Shown here piece after piece: positions 1-9,081 of a stretch of DNA of 64,000 nt. Origin of the DNA: DGNJ01 sp002388905 (GTDB taxonomy: Bacteria > Pseudomonadota > Gammaproteobacteria > Pseudomonadales > Porticoccaceae); NCBI GenBank assembly GCA_036843405.1, contig DAITSJ010000006.1, positions 89,158 to 153,157 on the forward strand. The letters run 5' to 3'. The number at the start of each line of letters is the position of its first letter. Within the stretch, counting starts at the first letter, position 1. The notes below the pieces were generated by a model that did not search any database, was not told the DNA's origin, and saw only the letters and a program-made list of their open reading frames with translations. The translations under genes were made by a program, and so were the position numbers.

Positions 1-703
1 TCCCCTGACTGCCCGGCTCCGCATCCAGGAGGCAACGCCAGCCAAACGCGTTGTTGGCGTGGGTCCAGATATAATGGCCCGCGTGAGGATGGGGGTCCTC
101 GAGGCCCCGAATCACCGTGCGGTCGTCGATCATGGGGATCAATAGCAACTGGCAGGCCAGCTTGACCTCACCCTTGTCCCGCGCCATCAATGCCAGTGAA
201 GCGGCCAGGCCTCCGCCGCCGCTGGCGCCGATGATCCCGATACGATCGGTGGAGATTCCCAGCGCCGGCGCTTTGTCGAACAGCCATTTCTGGGCCGAAT
301 AACAATCCTCGATGGGTCCCGGATGGGGGTTCTCGGGGGCCAGGCGATAGTCCACGGAAACCACCAACCCTGTCATCAGGATGGCGAGACGCCGGTTTTG
401 CTGGTCATCCATTTCCGGAATTCCCAGCACATAACCGCCACCATGAATATCCAGCAATGCCGGCGCCCCGGACACCATTTCCCGTGACCGGTACATCAGC
501 ACCCGGATCGGGTGATCACCGAACAACGAATCGATGAAAACTTCCTCCCTGTCGACGTCGTCATCTTCCTCAGGGGAAGCGGCAACCATCATCTCTTTCA
601 TGGATTCCCTGAGTTCCGGCAGGTTTTCCTGGGTCATGGGTTCAGAACTGAACATATCCAGGGCGGGCAGCAGTTCCGGATCGATCATATCTTTGGATGA
701 CAT
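1..703 (-). CDS. Alpha/beta hydrolase (HSL/fold-3 type), 3' end off the window
   Basis: The gene reads leftward and leaves the window, so only the first 234 codons are visible. It is a hormone-sensitive-lipase-type esterase: an oxyanion-hole HGGG motif (IHGGGYVLG) lies near residue 85, followed by VDYRLAPENP and a nucleophile elbow GASGGGG near residue 150. The catalytic Asp and His would lie beyond the edge. These enzymes hydrolyse short-chain or hydrophobic carboxylic esters in the cytoplasm. The start ATG at 703 has an AAGGA about 9 bases upstream. It sits 90 bases downstream of the alcohol dehydrogenase on the same strand, which suggests one transcription unit serving the catabolic island. 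The substrate cannot be deduced. Family assignment is firm. Confidence 0.85.
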   Translation of the reverse strand, partial: MSSKDMIDPELLPALDMFSSEPMTQENLPELRESMKEMMVAASPEEDDDVDREEVFIDSLFGDHPIRVLMYRSREMVSGAPALLDIHGGGYVLGIPEMDDQQNRRLAILMTGLVVSVDYRLAPENPHPGPIEDCYSAQKWLFDKAPALGISTDRIGIIGASGGGGLAASLALMARDKGEVKLACQLLLIPMIDDRTVIRGLEDPHPHAGHYIWTHANNAFGWRCLLDAEPGSQG

Positions 704-793
704 GGGGTCTGGTCCTTATAAAATTTTCTGTTTTCTGGCTGGCGGCGCGGCCGGAGCAGGCGCTACCCTCTTTCATAAAAAGTGACTTTGCTG

Positions 794-1847
794 TCAGGCT
801 ATTTTAACCACGGCACGGCCGCGAAGTCTGCCCTGGCGCAAATCATCCAGGGCCGATTCGACCTGATCGAAATCATAAACATCCACATCCACCCGTATCC
901 TGCCCTGCTCGGCCAGCCGGACCACTTCGGCAAGATCGTTGAGAGTAAAACCCAGAGACAGATTGAACCGGGCGCTGGGCGCTGTCGCCCCCCCAGCCGA
1001 AGGGTAAGGTGCCGAAGGCGATACCCGGCACGACAACGGCTCCCCGGGGCTTTACGATATCACCCGCCAGCTTCAGGGTATCCTCCGCACCGCAGAAATC
1101 GAGGACAGCATGGGCGCCATTACAGACATCGAGAATTTCCTCCCTGGCCTTTTCGCCGGCCGCCACTGTCAAATCCGCACCCAATTCACGAACATAGTTG
1201 CGGCGTGCCAGCGAACGATCCACGGCAATCACCCGGGCAGGTGACAGCAAACGTAAATACTGGATGGCGTAGCTGCCCAGCCCACCGGCGCCGATCACCA
1301 CCGCCGTAGCCCCCGGACGCAGGTCAGCGAGCACCGTTCGCACCGCATGGTAGGAGGTGGCGCCGGCATCCGCGAGCGGCGCGGCCACGCTGGGCGAAAG
1401 AGTACCCAGGTGCACCAGTTCGCGCTCCGGTACCGTCACGTATTCAGCGAGGCCACCGTCGAACCCGATGCCCCGCACACGCATGGTCATCATCCGGGAC
1501 TCGACACTGACGCTGTCCAGGCAATAGTTATCCCAGCCCAGGCGACATTGCTCACAATATCCGCAGGAACTGGTACTGGCCGCCAGTACCGGCTCGCCTT
1601 CGGAGAATCTGGTCACGCCCGCCCCGACACGGGAAACGTAACCGGCATTTTCGTGGCCGAGGGTGAAAGGCGGATCGAAGGGAAACACATTGCCCGGCGC
1701 ATCAAGCAGATGAAGATCGCTGCCGCATATTCCGGCGGCAGCCATTTTGACCAACACCTGGCCAGGTCCCGGCTCGGGGATATCCTGATCGACAACTTCC
1801 GGCGACCGTCCCCAGTCAAGTAACCGAAAAGCTCGCATCTTTGTCAT
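794..1847 (-). CDS. Zn-dependent alcohol dehydrogenase, reading frame broken by a +1 indel
   Basis: Medium-chain Zn-dependent dehydrogenase oxidising an alcohol with NAD(P). Visible elements in order are the catalytic Zn motif GICGSDLH, GHE, a four-Cys structural Zn loop (CGYCEQC...C) and the Rossmann glycine motif VIGAGGLGSYAIQYL. The frame that starts at 1847 runs through LPFGWGG and then turns into nonsense ending at 873. The expected C-terminus (RFNLSLGFTLNDLAEVVRLA ... GRAVVKIA) continues in another frame to 794. The switch falls at a run of seven C on the plus strand (988-994); six would restore one frame of about 345 residues, the usual family length. Start could be the ATG at 1847 or the one three codons later. 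Either a sequencing homopolymer error or a recent pseudogene. Confidence 0.8.
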
Positions 1848-2347
1848 GCAGCACTACCCCCCGCCCAATATGATTTAAACGCCGGTGGGTGCCGAACGAT
1901 GCTACCCGGGTAACAACGCAGACTCCGTAAAATAGACTGACGGCATTCGGGCTGGTACTTATCTTATGCCAAAAAGCTGGATGGATATACGAGGCCAAAT
2001 CGAACAGATCAGAAAATCTGTTCGTTATCCGCGTCGTGAATACCAAGATATTAAAAGTTGGCGTCGAGTCGGCGGGAATCTCGGTTATTTGCGTTGATGA
2101 TAAATTCTTAACACAACAGAGCCCGTGCGAGTAGGTTTGCCCGGCCGCTGGATGCCGTCAAAAACAGTGATCCATGGCGAGGGCCGTACGTGTATGTCTC
2201 AGCTTGTACTAATGGCTTCCTGAATTCTTCATAAAAATTCCACGAAGGGACACCGTCAGACGGATGGCAAAAAACCGCAGGGACAAAAAAAGAGAGCCAA
2301 CAGCCCGGACCGACGCGTCCCTGCGTCAGTAATGACAGCCTCGTGCG
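1848..2347. other. Intergenic region between TBDR1 stop and ADH start
   Basis: About 500 bases without a convincing gene. It should contain the promoter of the ADH/hydrolase unit and the 3' end signals of the TBDR1 operon. Two small inverted repeats lie next to the TBDR1 stop: GACGC-N6-GCGTC and AATGAC-N10-GTCATT. Neither is followed by a T run, so I do not call a terminator. The short open frames here have no recognisable protein character. Confidence 0.4.
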
Positions 2348-4750
2348 TCATTGCCCGAAACTGTATCTGACCTCCATGCCATACATTCGCGGTTCGTTGT
2401 AGGAACGGGTAAAGACGCCAAGACTGGCAGCGCCGGTGGCGCTGGAGATAGGATCGTCGATATCCAGCGCGTTGCGCACAAAGAAGCTGACATCAACCCC
2501 GGAACGGTTGACGCCGTTCCAGTCCAGACGAAGGTTGGTCAACTCATAGCCCGGCAGATTGTCATTACCGATCCAGTAGTCCTGCTGGTAATAGTGGTCG
2601 GCATTGAAAACAAGCTCTCCGTCCAGCGGCTGGTAGGGCAGCACCCAGGTAACGGCAAGGGAAGCGGACCACAGGGGGGACGCCGGCACCAAAGATGGCG
2701 GTTGTAAACCGGGAATGTTCGGCACCGTGGCCTCGTCAACCTCCTGGTCGGTATAAGCAGCCAATGCCGCAATCGAAAACCCGTCGAAAGGCTCGACGAT
2801 CAGGGTGGACTCGGCACCGCTGATGGTACGCTTGCCGGTGTTGATACCCAGGGCGCTGGCCTGGGGTGCGCCGGGATCATCGGCCGGTACTACCTGCGAG
2901 GTATTGAAAGAGGTAATGACATTGTTGTATTTGCTTTCGTAGACGGCAAGGTTGAACCGGACAGGACGACCGGCAACCGTGAAATCCGTCTTTATGCCCA
3001 CCTCGATATCCTTGAGCTCTTCCGGTTCATAGGTCTGGAACGGAGCCAATACGGAGCTGGCCGGCGTGTTGAAGGCCGGGGTGTTTATCCCCCCTTCCCG
3101 ATAACCTTTCCGGCGCACAATATAGGCAAAAACGTTGTCGTTGATTTGCCAGTCCAGGCCGATGTTCCAGGTACTCGCGTACTCGGTGGTGTCGATGATA
3201 CTTCCGCGGGGTGAATTCCGGCAGTCGGATTCCTCGAAGGGCGGATCCGGTGTCAGGGTGATGTTGGAAGGTTGCACCGACGATATGGCACAGGTTTCCT
3301 GCTCGGTTTCGTTGTAACGATAGCCGACGTTGATTTTAAGGCCGTCAGTGATTGCCGACAGGTCATACCCCACCTGCCCATAGGCCGCCCGGTTTATTTT
3401 CTCGACAAATGCCGAAACCCAGGGTGCAACAGGTGACGCAACGGGGAAAATAAAGCCATTTTTGCCATCGGGCTCTTCCTTGATGTAAAACAGCCCGCCA
3501 ATATAATCGAGCTTATCGTCGAATGCTTTGCCGAATATCTGAAACTCATTGCTCCACTGATCGTCATGCTGATGGCCGGAAGCATCGATTATCGGCGGGG
3601 TATAGGCGAGGCCATCGGAGTTCAAGTCCGCATCCACGTGGGTATTGCGGTACGAAAGGATGTTTCTCAGGGTAACGGGGCCCAGTTCCCATTCGGTGCG
3701 GTTGGTTACGCCCCAGAGTCTCCTGAACAGGCGCTGGTCGATATTGGTAAAGGTTTTATAGGGACCGACGGCCTTCTGGCGCACCAGTGCATCATCGATA
3801 TCCCGTTCCGGGGTGAACCCCTGACAGGGTGTCGGATTGGTAATCGGATCGAAGGTATGGCAATCCCAGAAAGGGGCGAAAGGGCTTATATTAAAGCCGG
3901 GTGCAATGGGTACCTGAAGGCGGATAAGGCCCGAATCCAGTACCTCAGCCAGGACCGCGCCGGTACCCCCCTCGGTGGCTTTAAAATAATCGACGATGGT
4001 CGTGTTGGCAAAGGTATCGGTGGGTGTTACCAGCAACGATGCCCGATAGCTGTCCTGGTGGATATCGTCATGATCGCGGCCGACGCCAATGGCTTCGGTG
4101 TAACCGTCCCGCCGGATAATTTTCCCGGACAGTCGCAACGCTATCTTGTCCTCGACAATCGGCAGATTAAGCGCGCCCTCGTAAGTCTGGTAGTCATAAT
4201 TGCCGAACCCGCCCTTGAGGTAGCCGCCAAACTCATGGGTGGGTGCCTTGGGGGTAATGACCACCGCGCCACCGATCGCATTGCGGCCGAACAGGGTGCC
4301 CTGGGGCCCTTTTAATACCTGTATGCTTTCCAGGTCATAGGCGGGAATGTTCGAGCCGAGGAAGTTCAGCGGCACATCGGCAAAATAGGTGATAACGGCA
4401 TTGGGCGCATTGCCCAGGGGAATCCGGTTCAGGCCCCGCATTACCACGTTCATGGTGCCGCCACCGCCCTGGTGAACAAAGCGTAGACCCGGGGATATCG
4501 ATGTCAGGTCGCGCAGTTCGCGAAAGTTCCGTTTCTCGAGTTCCTCGGGGCTGTATGCGTTGACGGAAACAGCCACTGTCTGGGAGCTTTCCTCCCGCCG
4601 AGTGGCGGTAATGACGATTTCCTCAATGCCCCGTTGCCGGCTCTCGCTGCCATCGGGAGGTGTGGTTGGATCGGTCTGGGCAATGCCCTGGCCCACCGCG
4701 GTTAATCCCAAAGCGAGCAAACCCGCCTTGATTCCGTTTATCAGGTTCAT
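2348..4750 (-). CDS. TonB-dependent receptor (TBDR1)
   Basis: Outer-membrane beta-barrel receptor of 800 residues that imports a ligand using TonB/proton-motive force. A signal peptide (about residues 1-25, ending GIAQ) is followed by a TonB-box-like segment EEIVITATRREES, a plug domain with the hallmark IQVLKGPQGTLFGRNAIGGA near residue 150, and a long 22-strand-type barrel. The C-terminus MYGMEVRYSFGQ resembles that of TBDR3. It belongs to the large iron-independent TBDR group common in oligotrophic marine and sphingomonad-like bacteria, often adjacent to degradative genes. It is the last gene of a minus-strand series with Rieske oxygenases and an FAD enzyme, which suggests import of their hydrophobic substrate; the ligand is unknown. 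A TTGGCA-N13-TGCCAA inverted repeat lies about 135 bases upstream. Confidence 0.92.
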   Translation of the reverse strand: MNLINGIKAGLLALGLTAVGQGIAQTDPTTPPDGSESRQRGIEEIVITATRREESSQTVAVSVNAYSPEELEKRNFRELRDLTSISPGLRFVHQGGGGTMNVVMRGLNRIPLGNAPNAVITYFADVPLNFLGSNIPAYDLESIQVLKGPQGTLFGRNAIGGAVVITPKAPTHEFGGYLKGGFGNYDYQTYEGALNLPIVEDKIALRLSGKIIRRDGYTEAIGVGRDHDDIHQDSYRASLLVTPTDTFANTTIVDYFKATEGGTGAVLAEVLDSGLIRLQVPIAPGFNISPFAPFWDCHTFDPITNPTPCQGFTPERDIDDALVRQKAVGPYKTFTNIDQRLFRRLWGVTNRTEWELGPVTLRNILSYRNTHVDADLNSDGLAYTPPIIDASGHQHDDQWSNEFQIFGKAFDDKLDYIGGLFYIKEEPDGKNGFIFPVASPVAPWVSAFVEKINRAAYGQVGYDLSAITDGLKINVGYRYNETEQETCAISSVQPSNITLTPDPPFEESDCRNSPRGSIIDTTEYASTWNIGLDWQINDNVFAYIVRRKGYREGGINTPAFNTPASSVLAPFQTYEPEELKDIEVGIKTDFTVAGRPVRFNLAVYESKYNNVITSFNTSQVVPADDPGAPQASALGINTGKRTISGAESTLIVEPFDGFSIAALAAYTDQEVDEATVPNIPGLQPPSLVPASPLWSASLAVTWVLPYQPLDGELVFNADHYYQQDYWIGNDNLPGYELTNLRLDWNGVNRSGVDVSFFVRNALDIDDPISSATGAASLGVFTRSYNEPRMYGMEVRYSFGQ

Positions 4751-4957
4751 AGTTACCCCCTGTTTATATCGTTATTGGCTTCAGGCTTTTTTATTGGCAC
4801 CTGTTTCAGTACCCGTGCTGAGGGCCGTCACGAACACCGGCCCATGACAACTCTTTATATCACAGGCACTGGAGAAAGGGAACATTTTGGCAGTTTATGT
4901 AACCGTGCCAATACATTCCTCTGCGGCTATTCCATCTACCCCATGAATTGAAAGCAA

Positions 4958-5227
4958 TCACCACTTGTAGTTGTCTGTATCATCCGACGTTGCTTTTTTG
5001 TCCTCGGATTTCCCGCGCCGGAAAAGACCCTTAAAGTAGAGAACCGGGATCTTCAGGATAACTTTCCAGGGCATCAGCGACACGGCCTCCGCCAAATCCT
5101 CCGGTTTGATGTAAACGGCGGTATTCATGGACCCCATCATCTTGCCCTTCATCACCAGGTTGTCGCCGTCGAGCAGGAAGGACTTCACGTCCATCATCTC
5201 GACGCCCTCTTTACTGAACATCTTCAT
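4958..5227 (-). CDS. Small conserved-looking protein, unknown function (89 aa)
   Basis: I do not recognise this 89-residue protein. It begins MKMFSKEGVEMMDVKSF, has a central stretch mentioning SMNTAVYIKPEDLAEAV, a hydrophobic patch (MPWKVILKIPVLYF) and a strongly charged tail rich in Lys and Asp. It has no signal peptide and no clear membrane helix. A GGGAG lies 8 bases before the ATG, so it is probably translated. It is located between the FAD-dependent oxidoreductase (78 bases upstream) and TBDR1, on the same strand, so it likely belongs to the Rieske operon. A role as an accessory or membrane-associated factor is only a guess. Confidence 0.65.
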   Translation of the reverse strand: MKMFSKEGVEMMDVKSFLLDGDNLVMKGKMMGSMNTAVYIKPEDLAEAVSLMPWKVILKIPVLYFKGLFRRGKSEDKKATSDDTDNYKW

Positions 5228-5305
5228 GTAAAAACTCCCACCAGGCAGGTTTTAACGTAAACAAGAAGGCGAATGCGCCCCATCACGGGACGCATTCCGG
5301 GGTGC

Positions 5306-6889
5306 TTAGCCGGTAACCGAATCAAAATCCAGGCCCAGATCCTCGAAAACCACCTGGGCGGCATTGCGCCCGGAACCACCGGTAACTCCGGAGCCGGGAT
5401 GGGTGCTGGCGCCACACATATAGAGTTTCGGCACCGGCGTCTTGTACTGCCCCCAGCCGGGCACCGGCCGGTTGCCCCCCAGCTGCCAGCTATACAGCCC
5501 GATATGGCCGATATCGGCGTGCTTCATGGCAATATCATGGCGCTCCAGGTCGAGGGGCGTGAGGAAGTTGTAGCCAAGGATGTTGTCGTCGGTCATATTG
5601 GTGGTCATTCCCCGCAAGTCGTCGACAAAGCCTTCGTAAACCTCCCGGCCTATCTCGTCCCATTTCTGAGGCCCGCCGTCCTTCAGGTCATAGGGTGCGA
5701 AACCGTAAAGGTGCAGGGCTCCCTTGCCCTCGGGAATGCGGGTGGGGTCGACCTTGTGTTGGCCCACGTAACAGGCAAAGTCCCGACGCGGATAGCCGTA
5801 TTCCAGATCCCGGAACGCCCTGGCGAATTCCTCTTCGTCGGAGTGGGACTTCTCGACCCAGAAAAAGTCGCTCACATCCTCGCTGGTATCGAACTTGGGA
5901 TCCTCGTTGAGGGCCATATGGATCTGGAACGGCTGGATACTGGCGTATTTGAGCCGCTTGACGCTGCGCTCGAACCCGTCCGGGAGCTTGGCACCGGGGA
6001 CCATGTCCGGGAAGAGTTGCTGGACATGCAGACTGGAAACAACCCCCTTGGTAGCCTCGATTTCCTCGCCCCCTTCAAGCACAACGCCCCGGGCCTCGCC
6101 GTTCTTGATCAGAATCTTCTCTACGGTGCTGCTGGTCCGGATAACGCCGCCATTGTCGTCGAGGCATTTGAGGAGCGCTTCGGTCAACGCCCAGGAGCCG
6201 CCCACGGGGACCCCGGTACCGTACCGGTACATGAACGGCAGAATGATATAGAAGCCGAAACCGGTGCCGTTGTCGAAGGGATTGGTCATTGCCTCGGAGG
6301 CGTAGCGAGCCAGGGCGATCTTGACCTTGGGATGCTCGAACCACTCGCTGATCAGGTCCCAGGAACTTATCGCCTGGGTTCGCATCATCTCCCTGCCTTC
6401 CGCACTCTGGTCCATCATTGCGGCCTGGGCACCTGCATCCGGCGGCACGCTGTACATACCCATGACCAGCATATCGAGGGTCTTGAAAACCTGCTCATTA
6501 AAGGCCCGATAGGCATCGGCATCGTGCTGGGAGAACTGTGCAATAGCGTCGCAGGTGCGATCAATATCCGAGAAGAACTTGAGAATGCTGCCGTCTTCGT
6601 AAATGGCGGCCGTCATTTTCTCCGGATTGACGTACTGAAGGCCGTACTTTGATTTCAACTCCAGTTCATCGTTAAGCATGAGCGGATTGCCCTGGATCAG
6701 GGTATGGGCCACGGAATGGGTGTCGTGCCTGAAACCCGGCAGTGTGTATTCCTGGGTCATGACACCGCCACCGGCCTTTTCGTTGCGCTCAAGTACGCAG
6801 ACCTTGACGCCGGCCTTGGCCAGGTAGCAGGCGAGAATCAGGGCATTGTGACCGCCCCCCGCGATGACCACTTCGTATTGTTCACTCAT
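5306..6889 (-). CDS. NAD(P)/FAD-dependent oxidoreductase, phytoene desaturase-like
   Basis: A 527-residue flavoprotein of the phytoene dehydrogenase/amine-oxidase superfamily. The N-terminus carries a dinucleotide-binding motif (VIAGGGHNALILACYLA) followed by LERNEKAGGG, and the C-terminus has the second FAD-contact region YMCGASTHPGSGVTGGSGRN. Such enzymes desaturate or isomerise hydrophobic polyenes and alicyclic compounds. The start at 6889 was chosen over an upstream in-frame codon at 6949 because AGGAGG stands 6 bases before it. It is 103 bases downstream of Rieske alpha subunit 1 and is probably co-transcribed. A catabolic role on the same substrate as the Rieske enzymes is inferred from context; carotenoid biosynthesis is unlikely because no crtB/crtE-like genes are nearby. 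Confidence 0.85.
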   Translation of the reverse strand: MSEQYEVVIAGGGHNALILACYLAKAGVKVCVLERNEKAGGGVMTQEYTLPGFRHDTHSVAHTLIQGNPLMLNDELELKSKYGLQYVNPEKMTAAIYEDGSILKFFSDIDRTCDAIAQFSQHDADAYRAFNEQVFKTLDMLVMGMYSVPPDAGAQAAMMDQSAEGREMMRTQAISSWDLISEWFEHPKVKIALARYASEAMTNPFDNGTGFGFYIILPFMYRYGTGVPVGGSWALTEALLKCLDDNGGVIRTSSTVEKILIKNGEARGVVLEGGEEIEATKGVVSSLHVQQLFPDMVPGAKLPDGFERSVKRLKYASIQPFQIHMALNEDPKFDTSEDVSDFFWVEKSHSDEEEFARAFRDLEYGYPRRDFACYVGQHKVDPTRIPEGKGALHLYGFAPYDLKDGGPQKWDEIGREVYEGFVDDLRGMTTNMTDDNILGYNFLTPLDLERHDIAMKHADIGHIGLYSWQLGGNRPVPGWGQYKTPVPKLYMCGASTHPGSGVTGGSGRNAAQVVFEDLGLDFDSVTG

Positions 6890-6992
6890 GGCAAACCTCC
6901 TTTGCATCGTTGTTTTAGATCGAAAAAAAAGCGCGGGACCGACACCCAATGACGGGCCCGTTCAAGGCGGATAATTACCGCCGGGTATCAGG

Positions 6993-8372
6993 CTAGGGAA
7001 GCATGGCGTCCCGATAGGCCAGCCACCAGTACCACTGGGTGTCGTCCTTGGCAAAGCCCTCAAAGACGTGCCCACCACCGGGCCAGCCCTCGGGTTTGTT
7101 CTCACCGTCGGTGGCCTGGTATTTGAGGGTCAGGTCACGGCGGCCGATGGCGCCCCGGGCACTGCGGGTGATATGCGGCCAGGTATCGGTGTCGTCCTGC
7201 TCGATCAGGCCCGAGGACCCGATCTGCTGCACCGCGTTGCGCAGCATCTTTTCTTTGATGGGTTCCGGACAATCCTTTTCGGCGAACATCCAGGTCCAGA
7301 ACTCGCATTTATCCACTCCCCTGGGCACGATGATATGAATACCCATGGCGCCAAGCATGGTGCCGTCGGACTGCGGCGCATAAACGAACAGGAAATTCAC
7401 ATTGGGGAAAATACCGCCCACCTGGGGCGCCTTTTCCACCAGCAACCGGATCTGGTCGTCGGACAGGTGCTTGCTCAACTGGGGGACCAATTCCGGGGTG
7501 ATTCCCGGGGGTGGCAACTCCTGGAGCCGCTCCTCCAGACTCATTTTACCGGCGCCTTTGGCACGGGCGAAGGTCATGTCGACGGGAATACAGCGGACCA
7601 CATGGCCGTTGGCGCTGACATTGACGCCGTACATGGCGGGCGGCGTGCCGTCCTCGGCATTAACGAAGAGCCCGGCGTCAATGAGCCATCGGTGCAGGGA
7701 TATCGTATGAAAGCCGTCGCCGCCGGCGGCCTGCTCGGCCGCACTTTTCCAGTTGCAGTTGATAAGGACTTTCTGGGGCGGCCCCAGGACTTCCGTTCCC
7801 CTGTCGGTACGGTTCCAGAGCATGTCCAGATAGAACCTGAAGTCGCCCAGGTAATCCTCGAGGGAGGGTCCGTCGTGCTCCCAGGTGGCGAAGATCAGGC
7901 CGCCGTAGAGTGCCACGCGGGCTTTCTTAAGGCCCAGCTCGGATTTATCGCGGATAGTCCCGTGCATCTTCTCCTTTTCGGCGGGGGCACCGACAAAATC
8001 GCCGTTGGGGCGGAAGGCCCAGCCGTGATAGATGCATTTGTGCACCGGGGAGTTGCCCTCCTCGCCCAGGGCCACGCGCATGCCCCGGTGGGGGCAAACA
8101 TTGAGGGACGCATGGATCTCACCCTTTCGGTCCCTCGCGATAATGAGTTCGTCCTCGCCGATGGGGCGCACCATGTAGTCGTTGGGCTCGGGAATCTCGG
8201 ACTCGTGGCCCATGAGGTTCCAGCACCTGCCGAAAAGCTGTTGCAGCTCCCATTCGTAGAGTTCTGCGTCATTCATCACCGCCAGGGACACCTCGCGGGT
8301 GTCGCGCTTGATCAGGTCGTCAAGCGATCTGCCGTCGCTCAAATGCCGGATTCCGTTGGCTGCTATGTTCAT
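6993..8372 (-). CDS. Rieske aromatic-ring-hydroxylating oxygenase alpha subunit (copy 1)
   Basis: Catalytic subunit (459 aa) of a Rieske non-heme iron oxygenase. The [2Fe-2S] ligands are C93 and H95 (VCPHRGM) and C113 and H116 (CIYHGW). The mononuclear iron site is DGFHTISLH (H222, H227, bridging D219), with the third ligand likely in IEQDDTDTW near residue 390. These enzymes insert both atoms of O2 into an aromatic or alkenyl substrate, using electrons from a ferredoxin/reductase. The ATG at 8372 is preferred over a GTG at 8375 because GAGG is better spaced. It is a close paralogue of the gene at 9082-10461, separated from it by the beta subunit. No electron-transfer partner is encoded in the window. 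Confidence 0.93.
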   Translation of the reverse strand: MNIAANGIRHLSDGRSLDDLIKRDTREVSLAVMNDAELYEWELQQLFGRCWNLMGHESEIPEPNDYMVRPIGEDELIIARDRKGEIHASLNVCPHRGMRVALGEEGNSPVHKCIYHGWAFRPNGDFVGAPAEKEKMHGTIRDKSELGLKKARVALYGGLIFATWEHDGPSLEDYLGDFRFYLDMLWNRTDRGTEVLGPPQKVLINCNWKSAAEQAAGGDGFHTISLHRWLIDAGLFVNAEDGTPPAMYGVNVSANGHVVRCIPVDMTFARAKGAGKMSLEERLQELPPPGITPELVPQLSKHLSDDQIRLLVEKAPQVGGIFPNVNFLFVYAPQSDGTMLGAMGIHIIVPRGVDKCEFWTWMFAEKDCPEPIKEKMLRNAVQQIGSSGLIEQDDTDTWPHITRSARGAIGRRDLTLKYQATDGENKPEGWPGGGHVFEGFAKDDTQWYWWLAYRDAMLP

Positions 8373-8460
8373 CACTTACCTCACACGGTTGTGTCGGAGC
8401 CATATTTCAGTATAGATAATCTCTTTCCGGGCAAATCCTCAGGCTATTGACGGGGGCCCT

Positions 8461-9029
8461 TTAGAAGAAGATCGCCAGGTTGGGCATGCTCAGCACCGAC
8501 ATGTCCAGGTCGATGATCCGGCGCGCCAACTTGAGCTCACCGTTCTCTAGCCGCCACCGGTCCATGCGTTTGCCGGACATCAGCTGGTACTCGTGCTGCT
8601 CGAAACGGTTGCGGGTTACCAGGAAGTAGCTGGTCACGTCGTACTCGCTCTCGCGCTCGGTTTTATGAACGATAACGTTGGTAATCAGCCGCCGTGTCCG
8701 GGACGCGGGCTCCTCGGACCAGGCCACGTTGGTATCCTCGATACGGAAGATGCGCAGCATCATCGATTCGTGATTCTCGAACAGGTGCATCATGGGCCGT
8801 CCTTTCTTCTTCTTGTCCGAGCGGGTTGGGTCACCTTCACCGGCGCCTGATAGACGATATCCTCGGTAAAGCACTTCGCCCACTCGTTCAGTTGCAGGTT
8901 GTCGAGCAGGGCCGCTTCGTCGTAGAGGAATTCGACAATCCGGTTATACATGTCGGAACCCACCGGCACCCGGTCGGTAACCGCGGGCTCCCCGGAATTG
9001 TCCACGGCGGGGTTGAATACTTCGCTCAT
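8461..9029 (-). CDS. Rieske oxygenase beta subunit (SnoaL/NTF2 fold), frame interrupted
   Basis: The small structural subunit of the ring-hydroxylating oxygenase. The N-terminal part (from 9029: MSEVFNPAVDN..., VEFLYDEAALLDNLQLNEW) and the C-terminal part (HLFENHESMMLRIFRI ... SVLSMPNLAIFF) are typical of the family but lie in different frames. The frames cross between about 8800 and 8830, in an A/G-rich AAG-repeat tract that reads KVTQPAR before and KKKGRPMMHLF after. Joining them with a single-base correction gives about 189 residues, the normal length. It lies between the two alpha-subunit genes, 52 bases after one and 88 before the other, so it presumably serves one or both. Whether the shift is real or an error cannot be told from sequence alone. 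Confidence 0.8.
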
Positions 9030-9081
9030 TGCATACTCTCCGTTTGACCTTTAATTGGCGTGCCTGTTGTCCGGTGACCGA

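Noticed and set aside
5273..6652. 459-codon plus-strand open frame opposite the FAD oxidoreductase
   Set aside because: Antisense to a well-defined flavoprotein; no domain, no ribosome site.
7068..8450. Long plus-strand open frames opposite the Rieske genes (7068-8450, 9313-10473)
   Set aside because: They are antisense to clear Rieske coding sequence, are low-complexity in composition and carry no motif; high-GC codon bias creates such frames.
8795..8835. Programmed -1 frameshift in the beta subunit
   Set aside because: The tract lacks a classical A_AAA_AAG slip site and pseudoknot, and the family has no such precedent that I know; indel is simpler.
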